From: Helicostylum pulchrum | Taxonomy: Eukaryota > Mucoromycota > Mucoromycetes > Mucorales > Mucoraceae | DNA length: 26,765 nt | Assembly: GCA_025677825.1 (NCBI GenBank) | Contig: JAIXMO010000112.1 | Span: 1 to 26,765 of the forward strand | Direction: 5' to 3' | Shown: positions 1 to 11,500 of the stretch, one piece after another | Numbering within the stretch: the stretch's first letter is position 1 | Layout: the number at the start of each line of letters is the position of its first letter | Translations under genes and position numbers: made by a program | Notes under the pieces: generated by a model | Told to the model about the DNA's origin: nothing | Database searches by the model: none | What the model saw: the letters and a program-made list of their open reading frames with translations, nothing else

Positions 1-630
1 TAAGCACACATATACAATAGACTTACTCTACGAGATTCATCAAAGATTTGACAACATAACTCACGAGTAGGAGATAAGATCAACAATAATGGTTTGGCCT
101 TGAATCTGTAATCTTGAGGTTTAGGGCGAGCAACTAAAGTCAAAGCTTCTCCAAACAAAGCGGAACAAGTAGGTATTAAAAAAGCAGCAGTTTTTCCACT
201 GCCTGTTTGAGCGCAAGCCATTAAATCTCTACCTGCAGTGACAATAGCAATACTGTTTCTTTGTACAGGAGTTGGTACGTAATAACGAGCCAAGGCGATA
301 TTCTCTTTCATGCATGGATGCAAGTTAGCATCTTCAAACTAGTAATGCGTTGTGTTTTGTTGTCATTAAAGTGAATGATTTAATTTACAAAATACAAGTA
401 AATTAATTTACCTTGTTAAAACCGGTAGGAGGGTTGTCACCTTTGATACGAACAGGAATTGAAGCGTACTTGTCAAAGTTTAAACCAGTATGGACATGAG
501 TAGCTTCACCAAACAAATCCTTTTCCAACGCCTCGTCTCTAGGTGCGATGCCGGAGCGAGTGAACTCGTCTTTCCATTCATAACGTTTCTTTGAGGAACC
601 CCAATTGTATGTTTCGTGATTTCTATTCAT
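1..630 (-). CDS. DED1: DEAD-box ATP-dependent RNA helicase, DED1/DDX3 type (5' part, runs off the left edge)
   Basis: DED1/DDX3 helicases remodel mRNA 5' leaders during translation initiation in the cytoplasm. Exon 1 is 412-630 (73 codons). Exon 2 is 27-338 (104 codons). The intron between them (339-411) is phase 0, and another donor (GTAAGT, 26-21) opens an intron leaving the window. Exon 1 has the family signature GLNFDKYASIPV. Exon 2 has the Q motif (PTPVQRNSI), motif I AQTGSGKT and motif Ia (SPTRELCCQI). The DEAD box and helicase C-terminal domain lie outside the window. The start is set by an in-frame TAA nine bases upstream of the ATG. Only 73 residues precede the core exon, with no RGG/Gly-rich head as usual in DED1/DDX3. 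Symbol by family resemblance; orthology to yeast DED1 is very likely but rests on the N-terminal part only. Confidence 0.9.
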
Positions 631-1689
631 TATTATTTATTTTTTGATTAAAGAAACAAAGAAAAAAAAATTGGTAACAGAGACCAATTTGGCCCCCAAC
701 TCAAGCCCGGACTGAGTTGAAAAAAAATAATTAGTTTAGGACGAATGAAAAGAGTCGTACGGGATTAACTTTGTCATGCCATTATTTCGTATGTGCCTCA
801 AGCACACACACTAATAGAAGGAAGAGGTTTCACCATCAAGTAGCGAATAATTTTCTAAGAAATTTTATCTTTGGAGTTAGTACTATTCTCTGCGATAGAC
901 GCTAGCAAACAACGTTCAAGTAGTTAACCAAGTTGATCAGAAATAATTATATTAGTGTATTTATACAATTACTTATATTTAAGATGCATAATTATGAGCA
1001 GTGTTGCGCCCAGAAAATTCAAGGTAACGCAAACGTTGGATTTTTCTATGAATATCCCCTTTCTTTTTAAAATCAAAACGAAAGTTCTTGGCAATAAATA
1101 AGTTTACTAAATATTCTACTTGATTTTCCTAAGTTATCCCTTTATAATTCCTCTCTTATCAACTCCCATTTGTTTTATAACATCTTTTGGAGAACAACAG
1201 ACGTAGGATTAACTGTCAATACTTCATTACATTTAGCATATAAACTCTATTTTATTTTATTCTTTGTGAATTCATTACTTATTCCCCACTCTTTTTTAAC
1301 TGATATAAGTTCCTTTGTAATTATACATCGCTTTGACTCAAACTTTCCTAAAGACTAGTCGTTGAATGTCACTTTACACATATAAACAAATAACCCAAGT
1401 CTTAATTTAGTTGACTACTAAACAGTCTGGTGCCCACTACTCTTACTTCTACTTTATTATCTGTTATTTAACTACACACGTAATAATCCCCCCAAAACTT
1501 TACACTTCTTTACTTTAAGCTGTATCAGCAGAAGGTATATCTTGGTAAGTAAACCGTTCGCGTTTACATGTACTAGACTCTGGCAACAGTAACAACCCCT
1601 TTTAAAAAACCCTTGTTCTAGAGAGAAAACATTCGGAAAGGGGAAAAGATTACGCATCAATAAAATATCTGCTCAAAAATGCCACCATA

Positions 1690-1880
1690 CCAGCCATATA
1701 ACGAAGAAACTGCCGAAAAAGCGATTACGTCTACACTACCAAACAAGGAAGAACTTTACAAGTAAGGAAACGTACTACCAAAACAAGAGAGTGCTTTTAC
1801 CAGCAAGTGACGATACCACCTAACAAGAAAATACACTGCCAAACAAGAAAAGACATTTACCAGCAGCAAAGCAATAAATA
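1690..1880. repeat. Degenerate tandem array with ACCAAACAAG-like core
   Basis: Variants of the core ACTACCAAACAAGRAA recur at about 1735, 1774, 1812 and 1835, with TTTACCAGCA-type variants between them at about 1797 and 1857. Unit spacing is irregular (about 22 to 40 bases), so this is an old, diverged array rather than a clean satellite. It lies just before the dispersed repeat that starts near 1961 and may belong to the same element. Confidence 0.5.
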
Positions 1881-1960
1881 GAGTCCAAGCAGAGTAAGAG
1901 CTTTCTCGGTGATAATAGGAGGTATATATCAAAACGTCGTCATAACACACTGTCAACAAA

Positions 1961-2270
1961 AATATTTCATAGCACTCATCAAGGACCAGCCCTTAACCTA
2001 AGTATATCATAACAGTAACGGAGCAAAACAATAGAGGATCATAACAGCAGAGGATCGTAATAGTTGAGAAGCATAATAATAGAGGAGCATAATAATACAC
2101 GAGCATAGCAATAAAGGAGTATAACAGTAGAGGGGTACTTCACCAAAAGAAAGCCTGGAAGAAGAGGCCAACTAGGTGAAGTCTATCGGTAGAAAGTAAC
2201 CATTTAATATGGAAGCTCCAACAAGAAACCATTCATATAAATACCATCAACATAAGAGGATAAGCCTTAC
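1961..2270. repeat. Dispersed repeat, copy 1 (possible solo-LTR or element promoter)
   Basis: The ends of this segment match a second copy at 23320-23545 in the same orientation. The left block GCACTCATCAAGGACC...CCTTA (1972-1995) pairs with GCACTTATCAAGGACGGTCCTTA (23327-23349). The right block GGAAGCTCCAACAAGAAACC followed by ATTCATATAAA (2211-2241) pairs with 23477-23510. The right block contains a TATA-like ATATAAATA. This copy carries an expanded internal array (2020-2145) that is short in the other copy. A retrotransposon LTR is an inference; no target-site duplication or internal coding region could be defined. Confidence 0.6.
2020..2145. repeat. Short tandem array, about 16-base unit (GAGCATAATAATAGAG-like)
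   Basis: Units resembling AGAGGAGCATAATAAT follow each other with substitutions and small indels: AGAGGATCATAACAGC, AGAGGATCGTAATAGT, TGAGAAGCATAATAAT, AGAGGAGCATAATAAT, ACACGAGCATAGCAAT, AAAGGAGTATAACAGT, AGAGGGGT. The array sits inside dispersed repeat copy 1. Copy 2 has only about one such unit (AGAAGCATAACGTTAGAGGAG near 23391), so the array expanded in copy 1 or contracted in copy 2. Confidence 0.75.
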
Positions 2271-5200
2271 AATATACTATGTATACATTAATAGAAAGAC
2301 CTTCAGGTAAAGTATGGTCTTACAGTATTTATTTGATTAAGCGGATTATCAACCTTTTGAGATTCTCGCTCTCATTTATAGTATCCTAGCCGCCTATACC
2401 TCGCTATGCTCGGTGGAGTCGTCGCCCTTGCGGGTTTAGAGACAATGTTTTACAAATATGATATAAATAAAAGTGGTATGTCTATCGTTGACTTCTTTAT
2501 CTCTGGCTTACCTATAAGATCCCCTATTCGAGGGGACGCAACGGTCAATATGGACGTCAGTTGAACGTTAAAAAAATGCCGGACTTTCATTCAGTATTTT
2601 TACTTTGATGAATTTCAGTATATACGTGAATGTCATATTTATAAACTTAATATTTAAATAAGAATATCATTATTATCGGTTTAAATGACTTACATGACTT
2701 AAAATAACTGTATATTTCCCATGTATGAAGATTTATAGAGGTAACAAAACTTCATAACATACCCATTACCTTGTTGACTCTCTCGCTCCTTATAATTACA
2801 AAAGTCGGAAGAGATTTTTATGCGCAGTGTGGTGAATTTGAATTTGATTTGGTGTACCTCTGTAGTATATATTTAACTTTTTAATCTTTACAACAATGAA
2901 ACACTAGCTCTTTCCGTCTTTATATTTTTGGAGGTTATAAGCGTTTTGTAGCTTAAAAGCAGAATAAGCCATTGCTATAGAAAGAGAATCCTACAGCTGT
3001 AACTCACAGATATCCTTACTTTACTGTCACTAAAATGTCATCTCGAACATATCAGTAACCATACAAGACAGGTCATATGTGTCTTGCATTATAATATTTT
3101 TCTCTCTCGTCAATACCTTTCGACCAGAGCCTGTTAATTCCCGGCCAACATTACTGCCGCAAGTTTTCTCTCTTTTTCTTAGGAACTAATGAATGACAGC
3201 TATTTGATTAACGTAGCATGCTTTTTATATCACAAATCAGTCGTTATTCTATAGACTTTATAATTACTTGTATTTTCCAATCGTCGTATGCACTCAAAGT
3301 TTACATGAAGTCATTACTTTCGTAGTCCCGGGAGCTGCAAATGTCGTATTGCAGGTTACACAGGATCATAAATAACCACAATACTGTAATTATCTAGAAT
3401 AAAATAAGCACCGTAAATGCTTTATAACGTAGTTGTAAACTAGAAATAGTAATATATCCAAAGAAGTGTAGTTAAATATGTTAGATATTTCTATATGAAG
3501 TAAGTTTTAACTACACGAACTGCAATTATTCATGTGAATGACATCATATGTTATATATTATGAAAGCTTTGCAATAAGAGCACGTTATATAATTTGTAAC
3601 TAGGAGTTCTTTTTGAACCGCCACTACATAATTCGCTATTACGCATAATTGAAGCCCTGCGTACGAGATTGACATGAGTACAGTACTAGATAAAATTGTA
3701 GCAGTTGATATATATGTTAAAAAGAAGACCGTAAGGTTCTTTGAAAGCCTTTAAAAAATGATTTTATTATTTGAAAGTAAGAAGTTTTTATATTAAAAGG
3801 AATTGGTTCAAATGATAGATGGAACTGAAAGAGTGCGTGGTCCTTTTGAGTAACATAAAGATAGCCTGTTACGATATAAATCTGGTTTAAAACGTAAGGT
3901 ATAATCCTTTGTTTGTAGTCTCTCGGGACGATGTCTGTGTTGCTTTATTTATTATTTATGTTGGTGAAAAGGGTTTACCGTTGAATAAATAATAGAATAA
4001 ATAATAAATCTTTTTGAGATATTGTCAGGTTATTTTAATAAATAGTAACACAATCGGTTATAACATAAATTGGCAGGTCGCTAACTTAGGTATGAGAATA
4101 ACAAGTTAACAATTGTCATTTAAATACAAAGTAGTAAGTAAATAGTAATCAAAAAGGCGTGAATATATAGCTTGTATATATCAGCGGTACGTTGTCACGC
4201 CGAAGTATGTGTGAGCAACTTGTCGCTTCGTTTTGGTCGTCTTTAGGTATTCTAGCCTCTAAAAATCTTCTGGCGTTGTATATAGAAAAGGGAGGCAAAG
4301 ATAGTGATTTTAGAAGCAATTCATCTTATGCGTAATATGTAAGCGAAAAGAGACGCATTTATACTTTGCTCTTTAGAGCAAGGCTTGGTCTATTTGCGCC
4401 TACTATACACTCATAATATACTGATGTGTAGTGGTTATCTAATGCCAGTCTTTGTCGCCAGTCTTTATAAAATGGAGCCAGCTTCTCGGTTACGTAATGG
4501 GGATGGTATTCTTTTTTCAATACCAATACCATTAATATATAGTATGTCTATATCAAAGAGAGAAGCTGGGCCCTAGATATAATCAATATCGAACTGTTCT
4601 GTACAACGGTAGTAGGGCATTTCTTTGTTCGCTCCAAGGAGCGGAGCGCTAATATTTTACTGCAAACGAGGTGACCTAGGTTACTCTTTTTGCTTACCTA
4701 GCATCATTTCATTGGACGATTAAAATTGATTAATAACAATACGCTTGAATAAGATTAAACCAATTAGAAGCGGTAACGATTAAATTACCTATCTATGATG
4801 TATTAACTGCTGCGACACCTGCTGCACTCCTGTTTTTAGTAGATGCAGTTGAGACCTTTTTAGGATAAGTTTGAAACGGATAGGCTACAGGAGAGTAAGA
4901 ACTTTGTACAAGAGATAGAGGCTTAGCTAGCTTGAGAAAGTGGTTCCCCAAACAAGTATAAAACCTGGCACTTACCTGCACTTACCTTACTGAGTTTCCA
5001 GAGAAAGTCCACGAGACAAAAAGGTAGATAGTAGCGGCAGGATACAGCAAGAAGACAAAAGGTATGTTTACATCCATTTTCGAAGAGCTGCTTTTTATAA
5101 CCGCTATTGAGTTTGAATATATATGTGACGAGCATTTCATGTATTCTGCCAGCGTTCAATCCATGGATGTAGTAGTAAAAGTAGTGAGCACAGCTCTCTT

Positions 5201-5308
5201 TGAACTACTTGATCGATGTTCCTTGAATATGACGTTCGGACTGCAAACAGGACCCAAATTCCTTTGACAGGAAGAGATAGTTGAACCGTAGTATGTTTAC
5301 ATATAGGA

Positions 5309-5349
5309 ACACTCTTTATATAGAAAAGAGACACAAGAGTGTCACGTGA
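5309..5349. promoter_or_regulatory. Inverted repeat followed by CACGTG E-box, upstream of the Myb-WD40 gene
   Basis: ACACTCTT (5309-5316) and AAGAGTGT (5335-5342) are perfect 8-base inverted repeats enclosing TATATAG. The second arm runs into GTCACGTGA, the form of E-box preferred by Cbf1-class bHLH proteins in yeasts. The site lies about 250 bases upstream of the ATG at 5595. Function in this organism is inferred from position and motif only. Confidence 0.35.
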
Positions 5350-5594
5350 GTAGGACTAGTTTTCGCACAAAAAAAAATTTGATTTGCAAATCTACCCAAT
5401 CAAAGGTATATTTTGTGACTTCTAAAACGGTTCTCTTCAATTGAAACCCCGCCAAAAGTAAACACGCCCGTGAAAAAGTACCCAATCCAAAAGTTTGAAA
5501 ATACGAGCGGGGAACTCCGATTTTTTTCTTTTATAAATATTTTGAAATAAAAAATTCTTCCCTTTTTTTTGCATCTTGTGATTTCGAAATTAGG

Positions 5595-8350
5595 ATGCTC
5601 GAACAGAAAAAACTCGACGCACCAGGAAGCACATTGTTCAAGTATATTGTGAGAGAAAAGTCTAAAAGTGTTATTGTGATTAGTGACAGTGAGGATGAGG
5701 ATGACAGAAGGAGTCCATCTAATTCCCCTGTTGTTCAACAAACACAAAACATTCAAATTCAAAACACTCAAACTCAAATAATAGTACCAGGAGACGCGAG
5801 TGACCCTATCTCATTATCAGATTCAGAAGGTGAGCAAGAAGACGTCGCGGAACTAATGGAAGAGGTAGTTACTAGTAGTGCACCAGTAGAAGAACCTCAA
5901 GAAATGGTAACTAATAATGAAGGTGAAGATGATGATGATGATGAGGATCTATTATCATTATCGGATATGATGGAACTAGACTTCATGTCTGATGGGGATA
6001 TGAGTGATTTGAGAGCAGATTTCCCTACTGCTATGGATGCATTATCGTCAAAAATGGAAGGACACCAAATGTCACTGTTTATCAATGAAGCAACAAGTCA
6101 GGAAACATCAGTAAGTACTATTAAATTAATATTTTTTGCATACAAAAAAAAAAAAAAAAAGGGTTTTTATTAACTCCTATCTGTATAGATGCAACCACCA
6201 GCCACAGTAAAAACCATTATTCAAAAAGATACAGATATAGCCTATACTTTACGCCAAATTGAACTATACATTCAATCCGTGACAGATATATCAGTTCCCT
6301 ATTTTATTAATGAAACGCGCGCAAGTCGTCGAACACGTGATTCATCATCCAAAAGCAGTCCCGAGCATTCTACGCAGCATGAACCAACTAATCCATATGT
6401 TCCTAATCGAGTTTGGTATAACTCAACTTGGGAAGATTGGGCCCAATTGGATGTTGGAGATATCTTACATTGTCCTTTTACTCCTAATGAAGTTAACATA
6501 CTTCAAAATTGTGTGGAAAAACAAAACATCAAAAAGAATAAATATGGAAGAGAATTAGTTGACTTTTGGCAATATGTATCTACTCTTTTGCCTGGTAGAA
6601 GTCCATTGGATTGCAGATGCTATTGGTCTGATTTTACAGAAGGAAACCTTATTTTGTATAATAATCCTATTATTATTAATCGCCAAAAAGGTAAAAACTA
6701 AATACAAGTTTTTTAACTAATTTATTATTCTACTACTAAAATTGTTTCTTTTATATAATAGCCAATTTAAAGAATTCATCTCGACATCAATTATTAGCAA
6801 AAAGAAAAAGAACTGGTTTAATGAGCTACAATTCTATGCGTAATATTCATATTAGCAATATGACAAGAGAACATATTATATCTGAAGGAAGTGGAGATGC
6901 TATTGCTTTAGCTGTATTTAGAGATTCAAATGGATTAAAAATAGCTATCGGTTCATTATGTGATGAAAACACTCAGTATAATATGCCAGGAAATTTAAGA
7001 GTATGGGATGCAGACACAAAGAATTGCTCAACATTAAAAGGTCATTATATTCGAAACGAGGAAAACGGACCAGGTATAATATAACAAAAATAATATAAAA
7101 AAAAAATCAGGACACTAAATTTTATGCATTTTTTTTTTCTGAATGTAGAAATTTGGAAAACCGTTACAGATGTAAAGACGTCAAAGGACCAAAGCTTAGT
7201 TTATACCTCTTCTCATGAAGGAAGTGCAAATATTTGGAAGGCATCCACTGGTAAACTCGTTTCTACTTTACGTAAGTTATTTTTTTTTTTTTTGGTTTTG
7301 CTTTTTCGTGCGTAATTTCTGATTTCTATTTTATAGAATATCACTCTAAAAGCATTAACCAGTTGGCAGTCGATTATTCTAAATCCGATAACATATTGGC
7401 ATCATGTTCCAATGATGGCTCTGCAACTGTCTGGTCAATTGGTATCAATGGAAAAACTGGATCTGGAGTAATTTGCGAGTTAGACCCAGTTTTTTTCGTT
7501 GATCCTGAAGTGGATTGTATTGAATTTGGACGTAATATTACAGAAGACAAATTGTTTTTAGGTGTTAATAATAAGGATTTCAGTCATCCAGGTTATGTAA
7601 GCGATTATTATAATTTTTTTTAGATAGTGTAATATTTACAAGAACCACCCCTTTCACTTTATATAGATTGAAGTTTATGATACCTCATCAGGTATACCTT
7701 GTAACAGATTTAACTCTATGAAAGGATCTGTTTCTAGTATGGCAGTATCATCTTCTGGTAAATTCGTTATCTCTGGAAACTACAACCGTTACGATAATAT
7801 GTCTGGTGATGGATTTATTCATTTACAAGATGTTTTATCCAAAGAAGTTACGAAATATTACACTGGACATAATGATGTAAATATCGTAGCGGTTAGCCCT
7901 TGTGATAACTATATTGCCTCTGGAAACGCTGATAAGGAAAAGAACGAGGTTGTTATATTTGATGTTCGAAACCCAAAGCGAGTGTTACATGTACTTAGCC
8001 ACGATCGTAAGCTTCTTCTTTTTTTTTAAAAAATTGGTTTTTTTCCTGATTTATTGTATTAATTTTTTTTTATTTTTTTATTTTAAGAAACACTCGTAAA
8101 TCAATCACTTATTGCCCCAGATTCCAGTATTGGTATTGGTGGTATATACTGGATGTCTGATAGTCGTACTATAGTAACAGGCGGTGGCGATTCCACAATA
8201 AAAGTATGGAATATTGAAGGCACTACAAAACTCCTCAAAAGTTATCAGACTAGTAACTGCGTTACTAGTTTAACTGTACATGAGGATTCAATGACAATCG
8301 CTGCCGGTGTAGCAGGAGCGCAAGGTATTGTTCATGTGTGGCAACCGTGA
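5595..8350 (+). CDS. Acidic SIM-like / Myb-SANT-like / WD40-repeat protein (771 aa)
   Basis: Seven exons: 5595-6110, 6189-6690, 6762-7073, 7149-7271, 7337-7596, 7667-8006, 8088-8350. All introns are GT-AG and all junction phases agree, giving 771 residues. Residues 1-172 are acidic and disordered, with VIVISDSEDEDD near residue 27 and PISLSDSEGE near residue 74, both resembling SUMO-interacting motifs next to CK2-type acidic serines. Residues about 266-320 look like a Myb/SANT repeat: spaced Trp/Phe, PFTPNEVNIL, FWQYVSTLLPGRSPLDCRCYWSDF. From about residue 360 to the end are some seven WD40 blades (LRVWDAD, SANIWKAS, ATVWSI, VIFDVR, IKVWNIEG, VHVWQP). A KRKR stretch near residue 354 could be a nuclear signal. 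This suggests a nuclear chromatin or transcription scaffold. I do not recognise a named orthologue. It is convergent with the giant gene downstream. Confidence 0.85.
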
Positions 8351-8554
8351 TTTTTATTCCCGAATTTATATGCACTCTCTATACCCTTCCCAATCCTTAT
8401 GTAAAATTCGCATAACCCTCGTAAATACCACCAACCAAAATTAACATTCGAAAATAATAATAATTAAGCATACATATTTTTTTTTAAAAAAACAAAGTAA
8501 AATTATGAATAATAAAAAGAAACAAATTTTATTTATTTGAAAAAAGAAATAGAT
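8351..8554. other. Convergent 3' spacer between the WD40 gene and the giant repeat-protein gene
   Basis: Only 204 bases separate the two stop codons. The DNA is very AT-rich, with AATAAA at 8511-8516 on the plus strand and poly(A)/poly(T) tracts near 8477-8492 that could serve 3' end formation for both genes. No coding potential is seen. Confidence 0.6.
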
Positions 8555-11500
8555 TTAATGGTTAGTTAAATTCTCTGAAGGTACAACTATAGCTTTTATG
8601 GCTTCAGCTTTTGGCTATAAGAGGTAAAAATTAGTATAATATAAAATAAAATAAGAATTTATCTTACATCGTCTTTTGGAGTAACTTTAACAAAGTTGAC
8701 TTCACCGACTGGCTTCAAATTATAAACACCGGGAACAGGTACCAATTTTTGGTTGGGACCGGTAGGTTGACTGTTATCGCCAACATTATTAACTGCAGAG
8801 TGAATACCAGTCTCTTGACGACCAGAAGTAGGTTGACTATTATCGCTAACATTATTAACGGCAGAGCGAATACCAGACTCTTGACCACCAGAAGTAGGGT
8901 GTACACTATCGTCTTGGGGAGGAGCAGCAGCGGGAGCGGCAGCGGGATGGACATTCTCTTGAATTATCTCATTATGTTGGTTAGTAGGATGAGAAACATG
9001 ACGAGGAGCGGAATTAGTTTCATGATGAACCGGTTGTTCTTGATAAGAAGGAGCAGAACCGAATGCAGCACCACTAGCAAAAGCATTTTGTTGATGATCG
9101 GTTGTTTGCTGTTGATTTTTGTAAAGCTCAGCAGCAGATAATCTACGCTCACCGGAGGCTTCAGTTCCTTGGCTACTCAAACGACGTACAGCACTGTTGA
9201 TTTTGTTTTTAATACCTTGAGTAATGCTGTTCTTGCGATGCTTGGGGTTATTAATTTCATCAACGGTGTTATGACCACTTTGGAAATTATCATTGTAGCG
9301 ACTCTTAACTTCTTGCTTACGAACATCTGGAACAATTTCACCAGTAGTGGCACGAGTACTACTAATACTTTCAGCATCCTTTGGAGGAGTAGGAAGTTGG
9401 CGTGGATTCAACTTTTCACTGGTAAGTTTTGATCCTTGAGACACATATACCGGATTAGAAACATTGTTTCCTGACATAGGATTAGCTTGACCACGGTGAA
9501 TAGTATCATTATTACTTTCTGAATATTCATTTGATTTAGTTAATCCTAGTTTACTACCAACTGTTTCGGTTGCAGAAGCAATAACACCTTTATTTTCTCT
9601 GCCATCAGTTTGATCTTGGTTACTTGAACCTTGACGTTGAGCATAGCTTGTACGATCTTGACCAGTTTCATCATTGCTTTTACGATGCAATCCCAATTTA
9701 CTTCCAACAGCACCTGCAACACCAGCAGTGCCGGCTACAGCACCTTTGCTAGACTTGTTGTTCGCATACTTGGTAACGTCTTTTCCTTGAGAATAGGCAT
9801 TTTCGTATTGTCTATCGCTAACATAAATATTGCCATGAGGAGCGGCAGCGAGAGCAGCCTCGGTACGAATCTTACGTTGAGCACTAGACGTATTGCTATC
9901 AGCGCTATTAGTACGTTGACTGGATACATCTTCAGCACGCATGTTACGATGACTACTCATATCATTTTGACCAGAAGACATACGACGAGAACTGGCAGCA
10001 TTAGCGGATTGACCCGAGTTGTTTAAACCAAACATACCACCGACGGCAGCAACACCACCGGCTTCACGACCATACAAACTCTCGCGGTTACCTTGACCAG
10101 ATGATTGATCAAACTTATTACCATTAATCACTTGATCTTGTCGAGTATTCATTTCTTGGTTAGCATGACCGATAAAATCGCCTTGATTAGATTGAGCAAC
10201 CCCTTGGTTAACATTACTACCAGTAGAAATACGTTGATCAAGTTGAGTATTTCTTTGATTACCAGGTGTCAAATTTGATTCAGCTTCATCCTCAGTAGTT
10301 GTGAATTTTTGATTAATTACTGATGAATCTTGGCCTTGATTCAGAGAGATACTATCGCGGTTAACTTTAACGTTGTCAGTTTCATTACTTTTGCTAGCAC
10401 CTAATGCACCACCAACTGCAGCTGCAGTTGCACCAGCAGCGCCGATAGTACTGGCAATAGCCCCCTTGTTAGACTTACTTTTGTCACCGTTAGAGTTGTT
10501 ATCATAATTAGAAGTAGCATCTTGTTCTTTATCAATTGATTGTTTGCGATCTTGGTCTTTATCGTGATTTAAACCTAACATACCACCGACAGTAGAAATA
10601 ATGCCTTTCTCAGACTTGGAATTATTACGAAGACGATCAGATTTGAAGTTTTCAATTTCGTAACTTTCATAGTTATTTCCATGATTAGGAGCATCTTCAG
10701 GACGTACAGATTCACCATGTCTGTAAACGTGAGGAAGAGATACATTTCTTTCGCCCTTCATATTTTCAGCTTCATAATCCCTTGGCTTGGGCACAGGCTT
10801 AGATAACCTCTCAGCAGGAATAGGATTGTTTTCGATCGCGTAGTCATTCGACTTGTTTAATTGCTTAGAGGGACGCTCAGGAGGAATAGGTCCGCCTTGA
10901 CTGTAAGTATTAGGAATACTCTTAGTATGTTCGGTACGAATAGGTTCTTGTTGATGACTATGTGATTCATCATGACTTGAACTAGCAGCAATACCAGTAG
11001 CAGCGGCTGTACCCGTAGCAGCAGCACCACCACCGATTATGCTCTTTCCGTATCTATTATGATCATCGCCATCATCACCTTGGATAGAATTATAACGACT
11101 ACCACGAACATCAGCACCAGCAGTGTGGTCATTATTGAAGCGACTACCACGAACATCTTGGTCATGTTGCTCAACACTTGGTAAAGTCTTAGTACGTCCA
11201 GAATAAAGCGTGGCATCTTGGTACTTGGAAGATCGATCGTAACCAGAGTCATTATCACTATACTTTTTGTTCTTGTGACTACCGCCCATAATATTGCTAA
11301 AGATAGAACCGCGACGACCACTATCTTTAGAGCTACGACGCTCGTTGTCTAAAGAAGAGTCATGATGACTATCTGGTACAGGCACATAAGAAGCAGACTT
11401 GTAAGTATGTTCTTTACCACTGTGATTAACTTGAGCAGTATCAGAAGGAAGGCCAGGTACAGCGCTAGTACGTCTACCAGAATTCAATTGAGATTGGTTG

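Larger units (their letters stand above)
631..5594. other. Gene-poor intergenic region, about 5 kb
   Basis: I found no open frame here that shows a recognisable domain, codon pattern or supported splice structure on either strand. The frames present are short (under about 80 codons) and overlap one another. The region contains two degenerate short tandem arrays (about 1690-1880 and 2020-2145), one copy of a dispersed repeat (1961-2270), and small GC-rich hairpins in otherwise AT-rich DNA (CCCCT/AGGGG at 2521-2535 and CGCTCCAAGGAGCG at 4630-4643). Base composition and repeat content are consistent with decayed mobile elements. The left end is the promoter side of the DED1-like gene and the right end the promoter side of the Myb-WD40 gene. 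Confidence 0.6.

Noticed and set aside
2020..2145. Regular repeats that could suggest a CRISPR array
   Set aside because: Units are adjacent with no unique spacers, and the genome is eukaryotic.
4793..5334. Cluster of overlapping short frames on both strands (4793-4981, 4923-5159, 5064-5267, 5137-5334)
   Set aside because: They overlap one another in different frames, show no family signature and could not be joined into a spliced model; probably decayed or random DNA.
5400..5777. Minus-strand frame of 125 codons over the start of the Myb-WD40 gene
   Set aside because: It overlaps the well-supported first exon of that gene, has no domain and no splice continuation.
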